DNA from: JBBRRP01 sp038251425
Lineage (GTDB): Bacteria > Myxococcota_A > Polyangia > Polyangiales > Polyangiaceae
Direction: 5' to 3'
DNA length: 25,089 nucleotides
NCBI GenBank assembly: GCA_038251425.1
Contig: JBBSBI010000065.1
Location: 1-25,089 of the forward strand
In this document: piece after piece, positions 1 through 7,216 of the stretch
Layout: every line of letters begins with the position of its first letter
Numbering within the stretch: position 1 is the stretch's first letter
The notes under the pieces: model-generated
The model's database searches: none
Seen by the model: the letters and a program-made list of their open reading frames with translations, nothing else
What the model was told of the DNA's origin: nothing
Translations under genes and position numbers: made by a program

Positions 1-824
1 AAGGCGTGCGTCATACGGTGCGCGCGCGGATCGTCGAGCATCCGCAGCACTTGTTCGCGCAGAACCGATACCGATCGGGGAGAACCGTTCAGCGTGTTGC
101 TTTCGGCGAGGGCCAGCAGCTGCGCGTCCGGGGCAGAATCCCACAAAAAGAACGACAAACGCGAAGCTAGCTCAAAACCGTCCAGATAGCGCTTCTCTCC
201 GATTGGAGCGGCATTCTCGCGTTCCAGGCGGAACACGAAGGGCGGCGCCTGAAGCATCGCCTCGACCACACTGCGCTTCGCTTGCTCATCTCCCAAGCCT
301 TCGGCAACGACCGAAGCCTGGAGGGACGCGAAGGCGGCTTGCTCGCGCTCCGACAGCGGCCTTCGAAACAATCGTTTACCGAGCTCTGCTAGCCAGTGAC
401 TTTGACACGCCACCTCGCCAGCACAAGACGCTGGATCCAAACCAAGCCCTGCGACCTCCACACGGCCGGCGACGGCCGCGGCCAGTCTGCCAAAGGCCAA
501 CGGGTAATCGTCCCCGGCAGGCTGGCCATCGGCGGCGTTCTGAAAGAGCCCAGTGCTGTTCTTCTCCTGGGGTACGGCGAGTCCGTAGACGGACAGTTCC
601 TTCTCGGTTAACTGCACACCCAATACATCCAGCACAATATGGGCGTGTTGGTCTCGCGTGAGACGCCCGGCGAGTCCGGTACGCACAGACAAATCAGTGC
701 CAGGCAGCACGGGGCCAACGTCGGAGCTTTGCCCACTCGGCTCGCCGCTGCACGCACAGATTGCCAATCCAAGCATCCGGGCGGCACAACCGCCAATTGT
801 CCGCTTGAGTTGGGGGAGCGCCAT
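1..824 (-). CDS. DUF1592-family secreted lipoprotein (C-terminus beyond the window edge)
   Basis: An open frame of 274 complete codons enters from the left edge on the minus strand and starts at ATG 824; a TAA at 839-837 in the same frame leaves no earlier start. The N-terminus is a lipoprotein-like signal ending in I22-C-A-C25. The domain order matches the DUF1587/DUF1595/DUF1592/DUF1588/DUF1585 proteins of Planctomycetes and myxobacteria: a DUF1587-like segment near 54-115 (RLTRDQHAHIVLDVLGV), a DUF1595 motif RLFRRPLSERE at 151-161, and a DUF1592 signature LASRLSFFLWDSAPD at 219-233. DUF1588 and DUF1585 would lie outside the window. The biochemical role of this family is not established; some members are fused to cytochrome c domains. 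It is divergent from the L,D-transpeptidase gene. The family call is firm; the function is unknown. Confidence 0.85.
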   Translation of the reverse strand, partial: MALPQLKRTIGGCAARMLGLAICACSGEPSGQSSDVGPVLPGTDLSVRTGLAGRLTRDQHAHIVLDVLGVQLTEKELSVYGLAVPQEKNSTGLFQNAADGQPAGDDYPLAFGRLAAAVAGRVEVAGLGLDPASCAGEVACQSHWLAELGKRLFRRPLSEREQAAFASLQASVVAEGLGDEQAKRSVVEAMLQAPPFVFRLERENAAPIGEKRYLDGFELASRLSFFLWDSAPDAQLLALAESNTLNGSPRSVSVLREQVLRMLDDPRAHRMTHA

Positions 825-912
825 CTCGGAGATAGCTTACTACTTCGCGCCTCGCAAAAGAACTGCGATCTTGAGCCGAGGAGTGGCCTGGCCGGGGGCA
901 GCGTCGACTTGC

Positions 913-940
913 TTGACCGATGCGCCGAGGAGGCTATGAC
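913..940 (+). promoter_or_regulatory. Candidate sigma70-type promoter for the L,D-transpeptidase gene
   Basis: TTGACC (913-918) and TATGAC (935-940) are separated by 16 bp. The predicted transcript would start near 947, only a few bases before ATG 953. That would exclude the ATG at 920 and leave an almost leaderless mRNA. Seen by eye only; no experimental support. Confidence 0.35.
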
Positions 941-952
941 GCTCCCTCTCGC

Positions 953-2797
953 ATGCGCACGATCGGCATTTCTACAGTCTTCACCTTGGCGATTGTCTGC
1001 GCATGCACTCGCAAACCGAAACCCAATTCTAGCTCCGAACCCCAAAAAACGAACACATCTGTAGGACGAGCAACCGCCGCCAGCGGCGACGCCGGGGCAC
1101 TCTCACAGACTAAGATTGACCACGGCGAGCTGGATACCGCGCCACCCGAAAGCGCGCCTAAATTGGCCGCCACGGTGCTCGCCGCCACCGTCTACAAGCT
1201 AGCCGACGATAACTCGCGACGCCTCGGCTATATTCGCTTAGGTGGGATGGTGCGCCGGGATCCGGATGCCGTGAGTGGGCGGGGCTGCGAAAAGGGGAAG
1301 TGGTATCGCATCTATCCCATGGGTTACGTGTGCACACGCGAAGCCACCACGGATCTCGAATCGCCGTTGGTGCACGCCACACAACGCCGTCCGCATCTGG
1401 AGCGTCCGCTGCCGTACAGCTATGGCTTTGTGCGCGCGACATCGCCGCAATACCTGCGGTTGCCGAACGGTGCTGAGCAACGAAAGAGTGAATTCAAACT
1501 CGATGAGCACTTAGCTTGGTATGCCGAGCATGAAAAGGAAGTGCAGCAAGTGGAGTCAGGAGCCAATGATGTTCCGCTCGACGCGCGCGGGATTGCTCGC
1601 CCCGGGCTGCTTCCAGTGCCGGGCTTTCGAGCCTCCACCTCGCTCACGCGCGGCGAATTATTCGGCGGTGATCTTGCGTCAAAGATACCGTTTTGGTTGG
1701 AAGGCGGGCGCAAGATCCCGAATGTTTCCGGCTTCGAAGTGCCGGAATATGCCTACTTTGCTGATCGCGTAAGCCGAAAGACGGGTCTGTCGTTTGTCGA
1801 CGCCTTTGATACGGAGAGCGACGGCGTGAAGCGCGGGTTTGCCGTGACTGTCGACATGCGCTTGATCCCGACAACGAAGGTGAAACCAGACACAGCGTCG
1901 CCCTTCCACGGAATTGAGATTCCGAAAGGTCTTGCGATGCCGTTCGCCTGGGGCATCAAGCGGGAGACGAAGTCCTATCAGTTGGTGCGTGGGCGTGATG
2001 AGGTTCGCCCGGGTGCCGACATTCCACGTCGAGCCTTGATCCCGCTTTCTGGCAAAGCACGCATCCAAGCGGGCGAACGCTACTATCAGTCGCTGATGGA
2101 TAAGTTCGGATGGCTCAAGGCCAGCGATCTGGGCATCGTCACCGAGCCACCGGATTGGCCGGAATTTGCCCAAAAAGGCGGGAAATGGATGGATGTTTCG
2201 CTCGCTCAGCAAACGCTGGTTCTCTATGAAGGCAAGCGCGCGATTTACGCCACCCTCATCTCGTCAGGGCGCGATCGCTTTGGGGATCCGAAGGAGACGC
2301 TCTCCACTCCGCAAGGCACGTTTCGGCTCACGAGCAAACACATCGCAGCGGCCATGGATTCGGAAGAGAACTCTAGCGTTGCGGGCGGAACCCGTGCCAA
2401 CACCAGCGTGAGTAAGGCGGACGACAGCGGTGTGCGCGAGCGGCTGCTAGCAGCGGAGAAGAGTGGCGAGCCCTTGGACGAAGAAGATCGCCGGCGACTC
2501 GCCAACATCAAAAAGGGCAGGGACCCGGAGTACGGCGTCACGGTGCGTCGCGGTTCCGCCGGGTTTGAACTGCGAGATGTACCGTGGATTCAGTATTTCG
2601 CCTCGGGTTACGCACTCCACGGTGCTTACTGGCATGATGTTTTCGGGATCCCACGCAGCCACGGCTGCATCAATTTGGCGCCCATCGATGCACGCGTGGT
2701 CTTCATGTGGAGCGATCCCCCAATCCCAGAGGGCTGGCACGGTGTGAACGTCGGGGCGGATATGGGGCAGGGAACGGGTGTGTACATTCACCGCTAG
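953..2797 (+). CDS. L,D-transpeptidase (YkuD) lipoprotein with SH3-like N-terminal region
   Basis: Predicted to form or remodel 3-3 peptidoglycan crosslinks, or anchor proteins to peptidoglycan, in the periplasm. The 614-residue protein starts with a short hydrophobic signal ending V-C-A-C18, a plausible lipobox. I chose ATG 953 over the in-frame ATG 920 because it puts the signal at the extreme N-terminus. Residues about 65-125 look like a bacterial SH3 segment. The catalytic domain begins near residue 405 (DVSLAQQTLVLYEGKRAIY) and ends with the family signature H556...SHGCIN, with the predicted nucleophile at C572. About 80 charged residues, including a Ser/Thr/Gly-rich stretch, separate the first strands from the catalytic motif, longer than in minimal YkuD domains. 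The gene is followed at 23 bp by the S2P gene, probably co-transcribed. Confidence 0.9.
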   Translation: MRTIGISTVFTLAIVCACTRKPKPNSSSEPQKTNTSVGRATAASGDAGALSQTKIDHGELDTAPPESAPKLAATVLAATVYKLADDNSRRLGYIRLGGMVRRDPDAVSGRGCEKGKWYRIYPMGYVCTREATTDLESPLVHATQRRPHLERPLPYSYGFVRATSPQYLRLPNGAEQRKSEFKLDEHLAWYAEHEKEVQQVESGANDVPLDARGIARPGLLPVPGFRASTSLTRGELFGGDLASKIPFWLEGGRKIPNVSGFEVPEYAYFADRVSRKTGLSFVDAFDTESDGVKRGFAVTVDMRLIPTTKVKPDTASPFHGIEIPKGLAMPFAWGIKRETKSYQLVRGRDEVRPGADIPRRALIPLSGKARIQAGERYYQSLMDKFGWLKASDLGIVTEPPDWPEFAQKGGKWMDVSLAQQTLVLYEGKRAIYATLISSGRDRFGDPKETLSTPQGTFRLTSKHIAAAMDSEENSSVAGGTRANTSVSKADDSGVRERLLAAEKSGEPLDEEDRRRLANIKKGRDPEYGVTVRRGSAGFELRDVPWIQYFASGYALHGAYWHDVFGIPRSHGCINLAPIDARVVFMWSDPPIPEGWHGVNVGADMGQGTGVYIHR

Positions 2798-2820
2798 TGT
2801 GCTAGTTGAGTGCGAACTTG

Positions 2821-4155
2821 ATGGGCGTGTTTCGCTTCAGGATTTTTGGTTTTCCGGTGCAAGTGCAGCCCAGCTTTTGGGTCCTGGCGCTGCTATTTGG
2901 CTATTTGAGCTCGCAGTCGGTGCGTGGTGCTCTGCTCTGGTTGGGAGCTTTTTTTCTCTCCATCTTAACGCATGAGCTCGGGCACGCGTTCTTAGCCCGG
3001 CATTATGGGCAGCAGCCCGTGGTATTTCTGCAGCTCTTTGGGGGCGCTGCATCTTGGCGGCAAACTTCGCCGCTGTCCCGCTGGGGTCAGGTCTGGATCC
3101 TGCTCGCTGGGCCAGCCGCTGGCTTCCTGCTTGGGTTCGCCGCAGCGGCTTGGCTTGTCTCCCTGGGTGTCCAAACGTTGAATCCGGAAATGCTGGAGAG
3201 CGAGCCGGGCCTTCAGCTTTTCTTGGTGCAGCTGGCCATGGTCAATTTCTTCTACAGCGCCGTGAATCTGCTGCCCATTCTGCCTTTGGATGGCGGCCAA
3301 GCGATGGCGGTTTTGTTTGGCCGGGAGCGGTGGCGCACAGCTGCCACGGTTTCTTTGGTCGTGGGGCTTCTGTTGGCTGCAGTATTTCTGCGCTTCAATC
3401 ACGTTCCTTTCGCGATCCTGTGCGGGTTTTCTGGAGTTTCGAGTTACCTGAATGCCCGTCAGGCGTTGGCTCGTCCCGAGCTGCCGGAGGAGGCGTTGCG
3501 CGAAATCTTAGCGCGTGCCCAAGCCCTTCAGGAGCGTGGAAGTTATGGCGAGGCGCTGGCTGTTGCGATGGCTGTTTTTGAGAATGCGCCTTCAGATAGC
3601 TGGAAGGTGCGTGCGTTGAATGTCGCGGGCTGGTCTGCCGTCTTGGCTGAGCGCCCCGTCGAAGCAAGAGCAGTCCTCGCGCGCACGCCCGTGGGGCAAA
3701 CACTCGATGCATTCCTGGATGCCAGTATCCGTGAGCTGGATGGCGATCTTGAAGGTGCTGCAACGGTGCTCAGCACGGCACGTCGGCAGGGGGATCAGCG
3801 TGCAGAGTTGGTGGGTTCTCTGATCCGAGTGTGGCTCAAGCTGCATGACTACAAAAAGGCTTGTGCTTTGGCGGCGGCAAGCGTCGATGAGTTGTCAGAG
3901 GAAGATGTGCGTCGCGTCGGTAGCGAGACACTGGCCGCTGGTATCTTTGAGTCAGCGGCACAGCTGTATGAAAGCCTGTTTCGCCAAAGCTCGGCGGCCG
4001 AAGATGTCCTGGCCGCTGCGCGCGGTTGGGTGCGGGGCGGGCGAATTGAGCAGGCCACCGAGCTCTTGGCGCAGGCGGTCAAGTCGGAGCTCCTGAATTG
4101 GAACCAAGTTAGAAGTGAGCCTGAGCTCAGCACTCTGGCTCCGAGCGATGCCTAA
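2821..4155 (+). CDS. M50 site-2-type membrane metalloprotease with TPR-like C-terminal tail
   Basis: Predicted zinc intramembrane protease of the M50/S2P family. Residues 51-55 are HELGH (the HExxH zinc motif) in a hydrophobic segment, and 149-159 contain NLLPILPLDGG, supplying the third ligand Asp157. Several hydrophobic helices fill residues 18-210. From about residue 220 the protein is soluble and helical, with alanine-rich ~35-residue repeats (GSYGEALAVAMAVFENAP, GDLEGAATVLSTARRQGD, GRIEQATELLAQAVKSE) resembling TPRs. No PDZ or CBS domain is visible. I prefer ATG 2821, which has GAG 10 bases upstream; TTG 2806 is the alternative. Substrate unknown. The stop codon overlaps the 3' end of the convergent gene by 4 bases. 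Confidence 0.88.
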   Translation: MGVFRFRIFGFPVQVQPSFWVLALLFGYLSSQSVRGALLWLGAFFLSILTHELGHAFLARHYGQQPVVFLQLFGGAASWRQTSPLSRWGQVWILLAGPAAGFLLGFAAAAWLVSLGVQTLNPEMLESEPGLQLFLVQLAMVNFFYSAVNLLPILPLDGGQAMAVLFGRERWRTAATVSLVVGLLLAAVFLRFNHVPFAILCGFSGVSSYLNARQALARPELPEEALREILARAQALQERGSYGEALAVAMAVFENAPSDSWKVRALNVAGWSAVLAERPVEARAVLARTPVGQTLDAFLDASIRELDGDLEGAATVLSTARRQGDQRAELVGSLIRVWLKLHDYKKACALAAASVDELSEEDVRRVGSETLAAGIFESAAQLYESLFRQSSAAEDVLAAARGWVRGGRIEQATELLAQAVKSELLNWNQVRSEPELSTLAPSDA

Positions 4156-4667
4156 GGCGCCCGGCGCGGGATTGCTCTTAGCTCTCCGTTGAGGGCTAAG
4201 CCGATTTCTCCCGCTGTTAACTCTTCTAACCACGGCTCCAATTGGAGCTGTGCTTCACGGCTGAATTTCGCCGTGAAGTGGCTCGCGTATTGGCGCACAT
4301 AGACAGCATCATTCTGGCCAATCCAGACTTCGCTCCGCGCCAAGATTTGCGTTGAGCCGTCGGATAAAACCAGGAGCGGCGTGCCCGCAGGTTCATCAAT
4401 CCTTTCGACAAAGAGCGGTGCGTCTTCAACGGCAAAATAGACCCAGTCGTAGCCGTTATTCAGAACCCAGCGGCCGTTCACGGGGTGGCGCGCAATCCAG
4501 GTTGCAAAGGCGCGCCGCATGCGCAGATTCTCGACACGCACGTCCTCGTGCCAAAATTGCCCCTGAGGGTCGAGCCGGATACGGCTTTCGCGGCTCCGGC
4601 CTTCGGGGGCGGGGCGTTCAAAGAAGTCGGGAGCGTCGGCTGGGCGCATTGGCCTTGAGCCTAGCAT
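4152..4667 (-). CDS. DUF1285-like small cytoplasmic protein
   Basis: A 171-residue soluble protein without signal or membrane segment. The pattern RIRLDPQGQFWHEDVRVEN followed by GRWVLNNGYDWVYFAVEDAPLFV resembles the DUF1285 fold seen in Proteobacteria (a conserved 'DG.W.H' strand, then 'GRYVL' and 'VEDAPF'). Function is unknown. Two starts are possible: ATG 4667 and ATG 4649 (MRPADAP); neither has a convincing Shine-Dalgarno. It stands alone, divergent from the LarA-like gene and convergent with the protease gene. The family call rests on remembered motif similarity. Confidence 0.7.
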   Translation of the reverse strand: MLGSRPMRPADAPDFFERPAPEGRSRESRIRLDPQGQFWHEDVRVENLRMRRAFATWIARHPVNGRWVLNNGYDWVYFAVEDAPLFVERIDEPAGTPLLVLSDGSTQILARSEVWIGQNDAVYVRQYASHFTAKFSREAQLQLEPWLEELTAGEIGLALNGELRAIPRRAP

Positions 4668-4678
4668 CGCGGAAGGGC

Positions 4679-4706
4679 TTGCCTCGGGCTGTGTAGCGCC
4701 TAAAGT
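4679..4706 (+). promoter_or_regulatory. Candidate promoter for the larA-like/SDR operon
   Basis: TTGCCT (4679-4684) and TAAAGT (4701-4706) are spaced by 16 bp. A GGAG at 4715-4718 lies 11 bases before ATG 4730. It matches consensus only moderately and was found by eye. Confidence 0.3.
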
Positions 4707-4729
4707 CCGCGCCCGGAGTCTTTCAATCC

Positions 4730-6013
4730 ATGCTGCGCATCCCTGATTCTCAGTTTCCGAAGCTATTCGCCCTCACTCAGTCCTTTCCCGCCACACCTGA
4801 ACTCGATATCGCGCTGTCACTCGGCGCCGGCTGGGCTCTCCCGGTGCAACCGGGTCAACGCATTGCGATAGCGGTTGGAAGTCGTGGGATTTCGAGGCTT
4901 GCCGAAGTGATCCGTGAGGTTGTTAAGCTGCTAAAAGCTGCGGGGGCGTTGCCATTCATCGTGCCGGCGATGGGCAGTCATGGGGGAGCCACGGCACAAG
5001 GTCAAGCCGAATTGTTAGCTGGTTATGGTGTGAGTGAAGCCAGCCTCGGGGTGCCGGTGCATGCCGCGATGGACGCCGAGCTGTTGGGGCACACTGAAGA
5101 TGGCATCCCGGTGCATCTTTCGAAGGAAGCTCTCGGTGCGGATGGGATCTTGGTGGTGAATCGGGTGAAGCCGCACACTGAATTTCGCGGACCCGTAGAG
5201 AGTGGCTTACTCAAGATGATCGCCGTGGGCCTGGGCAAAGAGCTCGGAGCGACCGCATTTCATGTGGCCTGCCAGCGAGTGCCTTTTGCTCGTGTGGTCG
5301 AAACAATCTGTCAGGTTAAGTTAGCCAAGGCACCGTTCATTGGGGGAATCGCGCTAGTTGAGAATCAACGCCACGAGCTGTGTCGCTTGGAAGTGATCCC
5401 AGCGAGAGAGTTCGAGTCGCGAGAGCCACAGGTTCTCGATGAGGCGCGTTCACTCATGGCACGCTTGCCGTTCGATGATCTCGATCTGCTGATTGTCGAT
5501 TATATGGGGAAAAATATCAGCGGAGCCGGCATCGATCCCAACGTGATCGGGCGGGATTGTTGGGGCTACTACTCGCATCTAGTGCAAACACCGACGCGGA
5601 CGCCCTTTATTCGCCGGATTTTTGTGCGTGAGCTCACCCCTGAGACGCACGGTAACGCGATTGGTATCGGCGTGGCAGATTTTACAACCAGCCGCCTCGT
5701 GCGAGCCATTGATTACCCGACCATGACGATGAATGTGCTCACGTCGCAGGCCATTCTTTCGCCCAAGATCCCGCTGCATTTCGAGACCGATCGCGATGTG
5801 CTGGCACACGCCTTGGCCACCTTGGCTCTGCCCGACGCAAGTCGAGCACGCGTAGTACGGATCCGTGATTCGCTCTCGCTCGGCGAAATGCAGATCGCGG
5901 AGGCACTGGTCGAAGAAGTCGCCAATCGGCCTAACATCAGCCTCGCACCGCTCGGGCAGTCCTTTTCCTTTGATCAAAATAACAACCTTCTTCCGCTTGG
6001 AGATGCAGGATGA
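4730..6013 (+). CDS. LarA-like / DUF2088 (nickel-dependent lactate racemase superfamily) protein
   Basis: A 427-residue cytoplasmic protein of the DUF2088/LarA superfamily. Visible motifs are MGSHGGAT (81-88, the family's conserved His-containing loop), RVKPHTEFRGPVESG (145-159) and MIAVGLGKELGA (163-174). LarA enzymes racemise 2-hydroxyacids with a nickel-pincer cofactor bound to Lys and His residues. This protein diverges enough that racemase activity on lactate should not be assumed; many DUF2088 paralogues have unknown substrates. I see no pincer-cofactor maturation genes (larB, larC, larE) in the window. It overlaps the following SDR gene by ATGA at 6010-6013, so the two are translationally coupled and probably act on the same hydroxyacid or sugar-acid substrate (inference). 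Confidence 0.82.
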   Translation: MLRIPDSQFPKLFALTQSFPATPELDIALSLGAGWALPVQPGQRIAIAVGSRGISRLAEVIREVVKLLKAAGALPFIVPAMGSHGGATAQGQAELLAGYGVSEASLGVPVHAAMDAELLGHTEDGIPVHLSKEALGADGILVVNRVKPHTEFRGPVESGLLKMIAVGLGKELGATAFHVACQRVPFARVVETICQVKLAKAPFIGGIALVENQRHELCRLEVIPAREFESREPQVLDEARSLMARLPFDDLDLLIVDYMGKNISGAGIDPNVIGRDCWGYYSHLVQTPTRTPFIRRIFVRELTPETHGNAIGIGVADFTTSRLVRAIDYPTMTMNVLTSQAILSPKIPLHFETDRDVLAHALATLALPDASRARVVRIRDSLSLGEMQIAEALVEEVANRPNISLAPLGQSFSFDQNNNLLPLGDAG

Positions 6014-6753
6014 GTCGCTTTCAAGATCAGGTCGCTTTTATCACCGGAGGGGCGGATGGTTTGGGGCGCGCCATTGCCTCAGCTCTTGCCCAAGAGGGCG
6101 CCAAAGTGGTGCTTTTTGACCGCGATCAAGAGCGTGTCCAGGCAACTGCGCAGGCTTTGGGCGCTTCGGTTTCGGCCATCGCTGGCGATGTTTCGGAAGA
6201 GGCTTCCGTCGCCGCGGCATTTGCAGAGCTCGATCAAAAATGGGGCAGGCTGGATATTGTGGTCAACTGCGCGGGTATCGTTGGCCCAAGCAATCGCAAG
6301 CTCCCGACGGTTTCGGTTGAAGAATTCGACGCCGTGTATCGCGTCAATCTGCGGGGCTCATTCTTGGTGGCCAAGCATGCGATCCCTCTCATGGAGCGCC
6401 GCAATTACGGGCGCATTTTGCTGGTCGCCTCGATTGCCGGGAAAGACGGGAATGCGGGCATGAGCGCCTATTCATCGACCAAGGCCGGAGTGATCGGCCT
6501 CACCAAATCGCTCGGCAAGGAATACGCCGAAACCGGCATCACCGTGAATGCGCTCGCACCCGCCGTGATCCGCACAGCGATGGTGGACGGCATGGATCCC
6601 GTCCAAGTAAAGTACATGACGGACAAGATCCCCATGAAGCGCTGTGGCACGCTCGAAGAAATTGCGGCGCTCTCGGCGTTCATTGTCTCACCGGAAGCGA
6701 GCTTCACCACCGCCTTCACCTTCGATCTCTCCGGCGGCCGCGCGACCTACTGA
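6010..6753 (+). CDS. Short-chain dehydrogenase/reductase (classical SDR)
   Basis: A 247-residue classical SDR, the usual length. The Rossmann glycine motif is TGGADGLG (12-19), followed by NCAG (86-89), N113 in VNLRG, S141, and the catalytic Y154-S-S-T-K158. An acidic residue at the end of strand 2 (LFDRD, 35-39) favours NAD(H) over NADP(H). Likely an NAD-dependent alcohol or sugar-acid dehydrogenase; the sequence recalls 2-keto-3-deoxy-sugar-acid dehydrogenases, but substrate cannot be set from sequence alone. It begins inside the stop of the LarA-like gene, which suggests a shared pathway such as isomerising then oxidising a 2-hydroxyacid. Confidence 0.93.
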   Translation: MSRFQDQVAFITGGADGLGRAIASALAQEGAKVVLFDRDQERVQATAQALGASVSAIAGDVSEEASVAAAFAELDQKWGRLDIVVNCAGIVGPSNRKLPTVSVEEFDAVYRVNLRGSFLVAKHAIPLMERRNYGRILLVASIAGKDGNAGMSAYSSTKAGVIGLTKSLGKEYAETGITVNALAPAVIRTAMVDGMDPVQVKYMTDKIPMKRCGTLEEIAALSAFIVSPEASFTTAFTFDLSGGRATY

Positions 6754-6794
6754 CCTAGCGCTCACCGCCAAGTCGCAGACCGACTCTGGCCCGG

Positions 6795-6835
6795 AGATAG
6801 TCGCCCGCAGATAGTCGCCCGCAGATAGTCGCTCG
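6795..6835. repeat. 14-bp tandem repeat, three units
   Basis: The unit AGATAGTCGCCCGC occurs at 6795-6808 and 6809-6822, with a degenerate third unit at 6823-6835. It lies 41 bp after the SDR stop. There are too few units and no spacers, so this is not a CRISPR array; slippage is the simplest origin. Confidence 0.85.
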
Positions 6836-6870
6836 GAAAATACGGCTGGCTTCAGCGAAAAATGGGGAGC

Positions 6871-7013
6871 GCTAGCCCAAAATGGCATTCATTTCGTCAA
6901 TATTTCTCTGCAAATTCGCCACCAAGTGGTGAATTTTTCGCCACCAAGTGGTGAAATTGTCAACGGACAGTGTGGGGCATTCGGGGGGTGTCTTGTCAGC
7001 TCAAACAGCTCAA
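6871..7013. repeat. Palindrome-bearing block, copy A of a diverged tandem duplication
   Basis: This non-coding block aligns with 7047-7199 from start to end: a GCCCA/TGGC mini-palindrome (6875-6886), an AT-richer stretch, two 19-bp palindromes, then CGGACAG...GGGTGT...TGTC and an AGCTCAA tail. Start-to-start distance is about 176 bp. It sits between convergent genes, so it is not an obvious promoter region. No coding frame is supported. Confidence 0.75.
6915..6955. promoter_or_regulatory. Paired 19-bp palindromes (possible protein-binding sites), pair 1
   Basis: TTCGCCACCAAGTGGTGAA occurs twice, identically, at 6915-6933 and 6937-6955, 22 bp apart start to start, about two helical turns. Each reads as TTCgCCAC-caa-GTGGtGAA: 8-bp arms with one wobble and a 3-base centre. 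This is the architecture of two dimer sites on one DNA face. No known regulator is assigned. Confidence 0.7.
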
Positions 7014-7046
7014 ACGTCGGTGGTGGGGTGTCGCCTCGCTAATGCT

Positions 7047-7199
7047 GGCTGCCCAAATGGGCGGTATTATCTCAAAATGCGTGTGTAGATTCGCCATGAA
7101 GTGGTGAATATTTCGCCACAGAGTGGTGGATTTGCTCTGCGGACAGCGTCGGATCGCAGGGTATTCAGGGTGTTGTCCTGCGAACTCAATGGTCAGCTC
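7047..7199. repeat. Palindrome-bearing block, copy B of the tandem duplication
   Basis: This is the counterpart of 6871-7013. It starts with a clean GCCCAAATGGGC palindrome (7051-7062), carries two 19-bp palindromes at 7090-7130, and continues with GCGGACAGCGT, a GGGTATTCAGGGTGT stretch and TTGTCC. Flanks have diverged more than the palindrome arms. It ends just before the stop codon of the convergent DUF4336 gene. Confidence 0.72.
7090..7130. promoter_or_regulatory. Paired 19-bp palindromes, pair 2
   Basis: TTCGCCATGAAGTGGTGAA (7090-7108) and TTCGCCACAGAGTGGTGGA (7112-7130) repeat the design of pair 1 with the same 22-bp spacing. The arms are mostly kept, while the 3-base centres differ (GAA, AGA against CAA in pair 1). 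That is the pattern expected of a dimer-binding site. Confidence 0.65.
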
Positions 7200-7216
7200 G
7201 CGGGGGCGTAGCAGGC

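Noticed and set aside
203..661. Plus-strand open frames at 203-661 and 396-611
   Set aside because: They are antisense to the DUF1592 lipoprotein gene, whose minus-strand frame shows clear family motifs; the plus-strand products are Arg/Pro-rich with no recognisable domain.
6795..6835. Possible CRISPR array
   Set aside because: Units of 14 bp directly abut with no spacers, and no cas genes are present.
6688..6888. 66-residue minus-strand frame over the SDR 3' end and 14-bp repeats
   Set aside because: Its composition follows the repeats and the antisense of the SDR gene; no ribosome-binding site or homology is visible.
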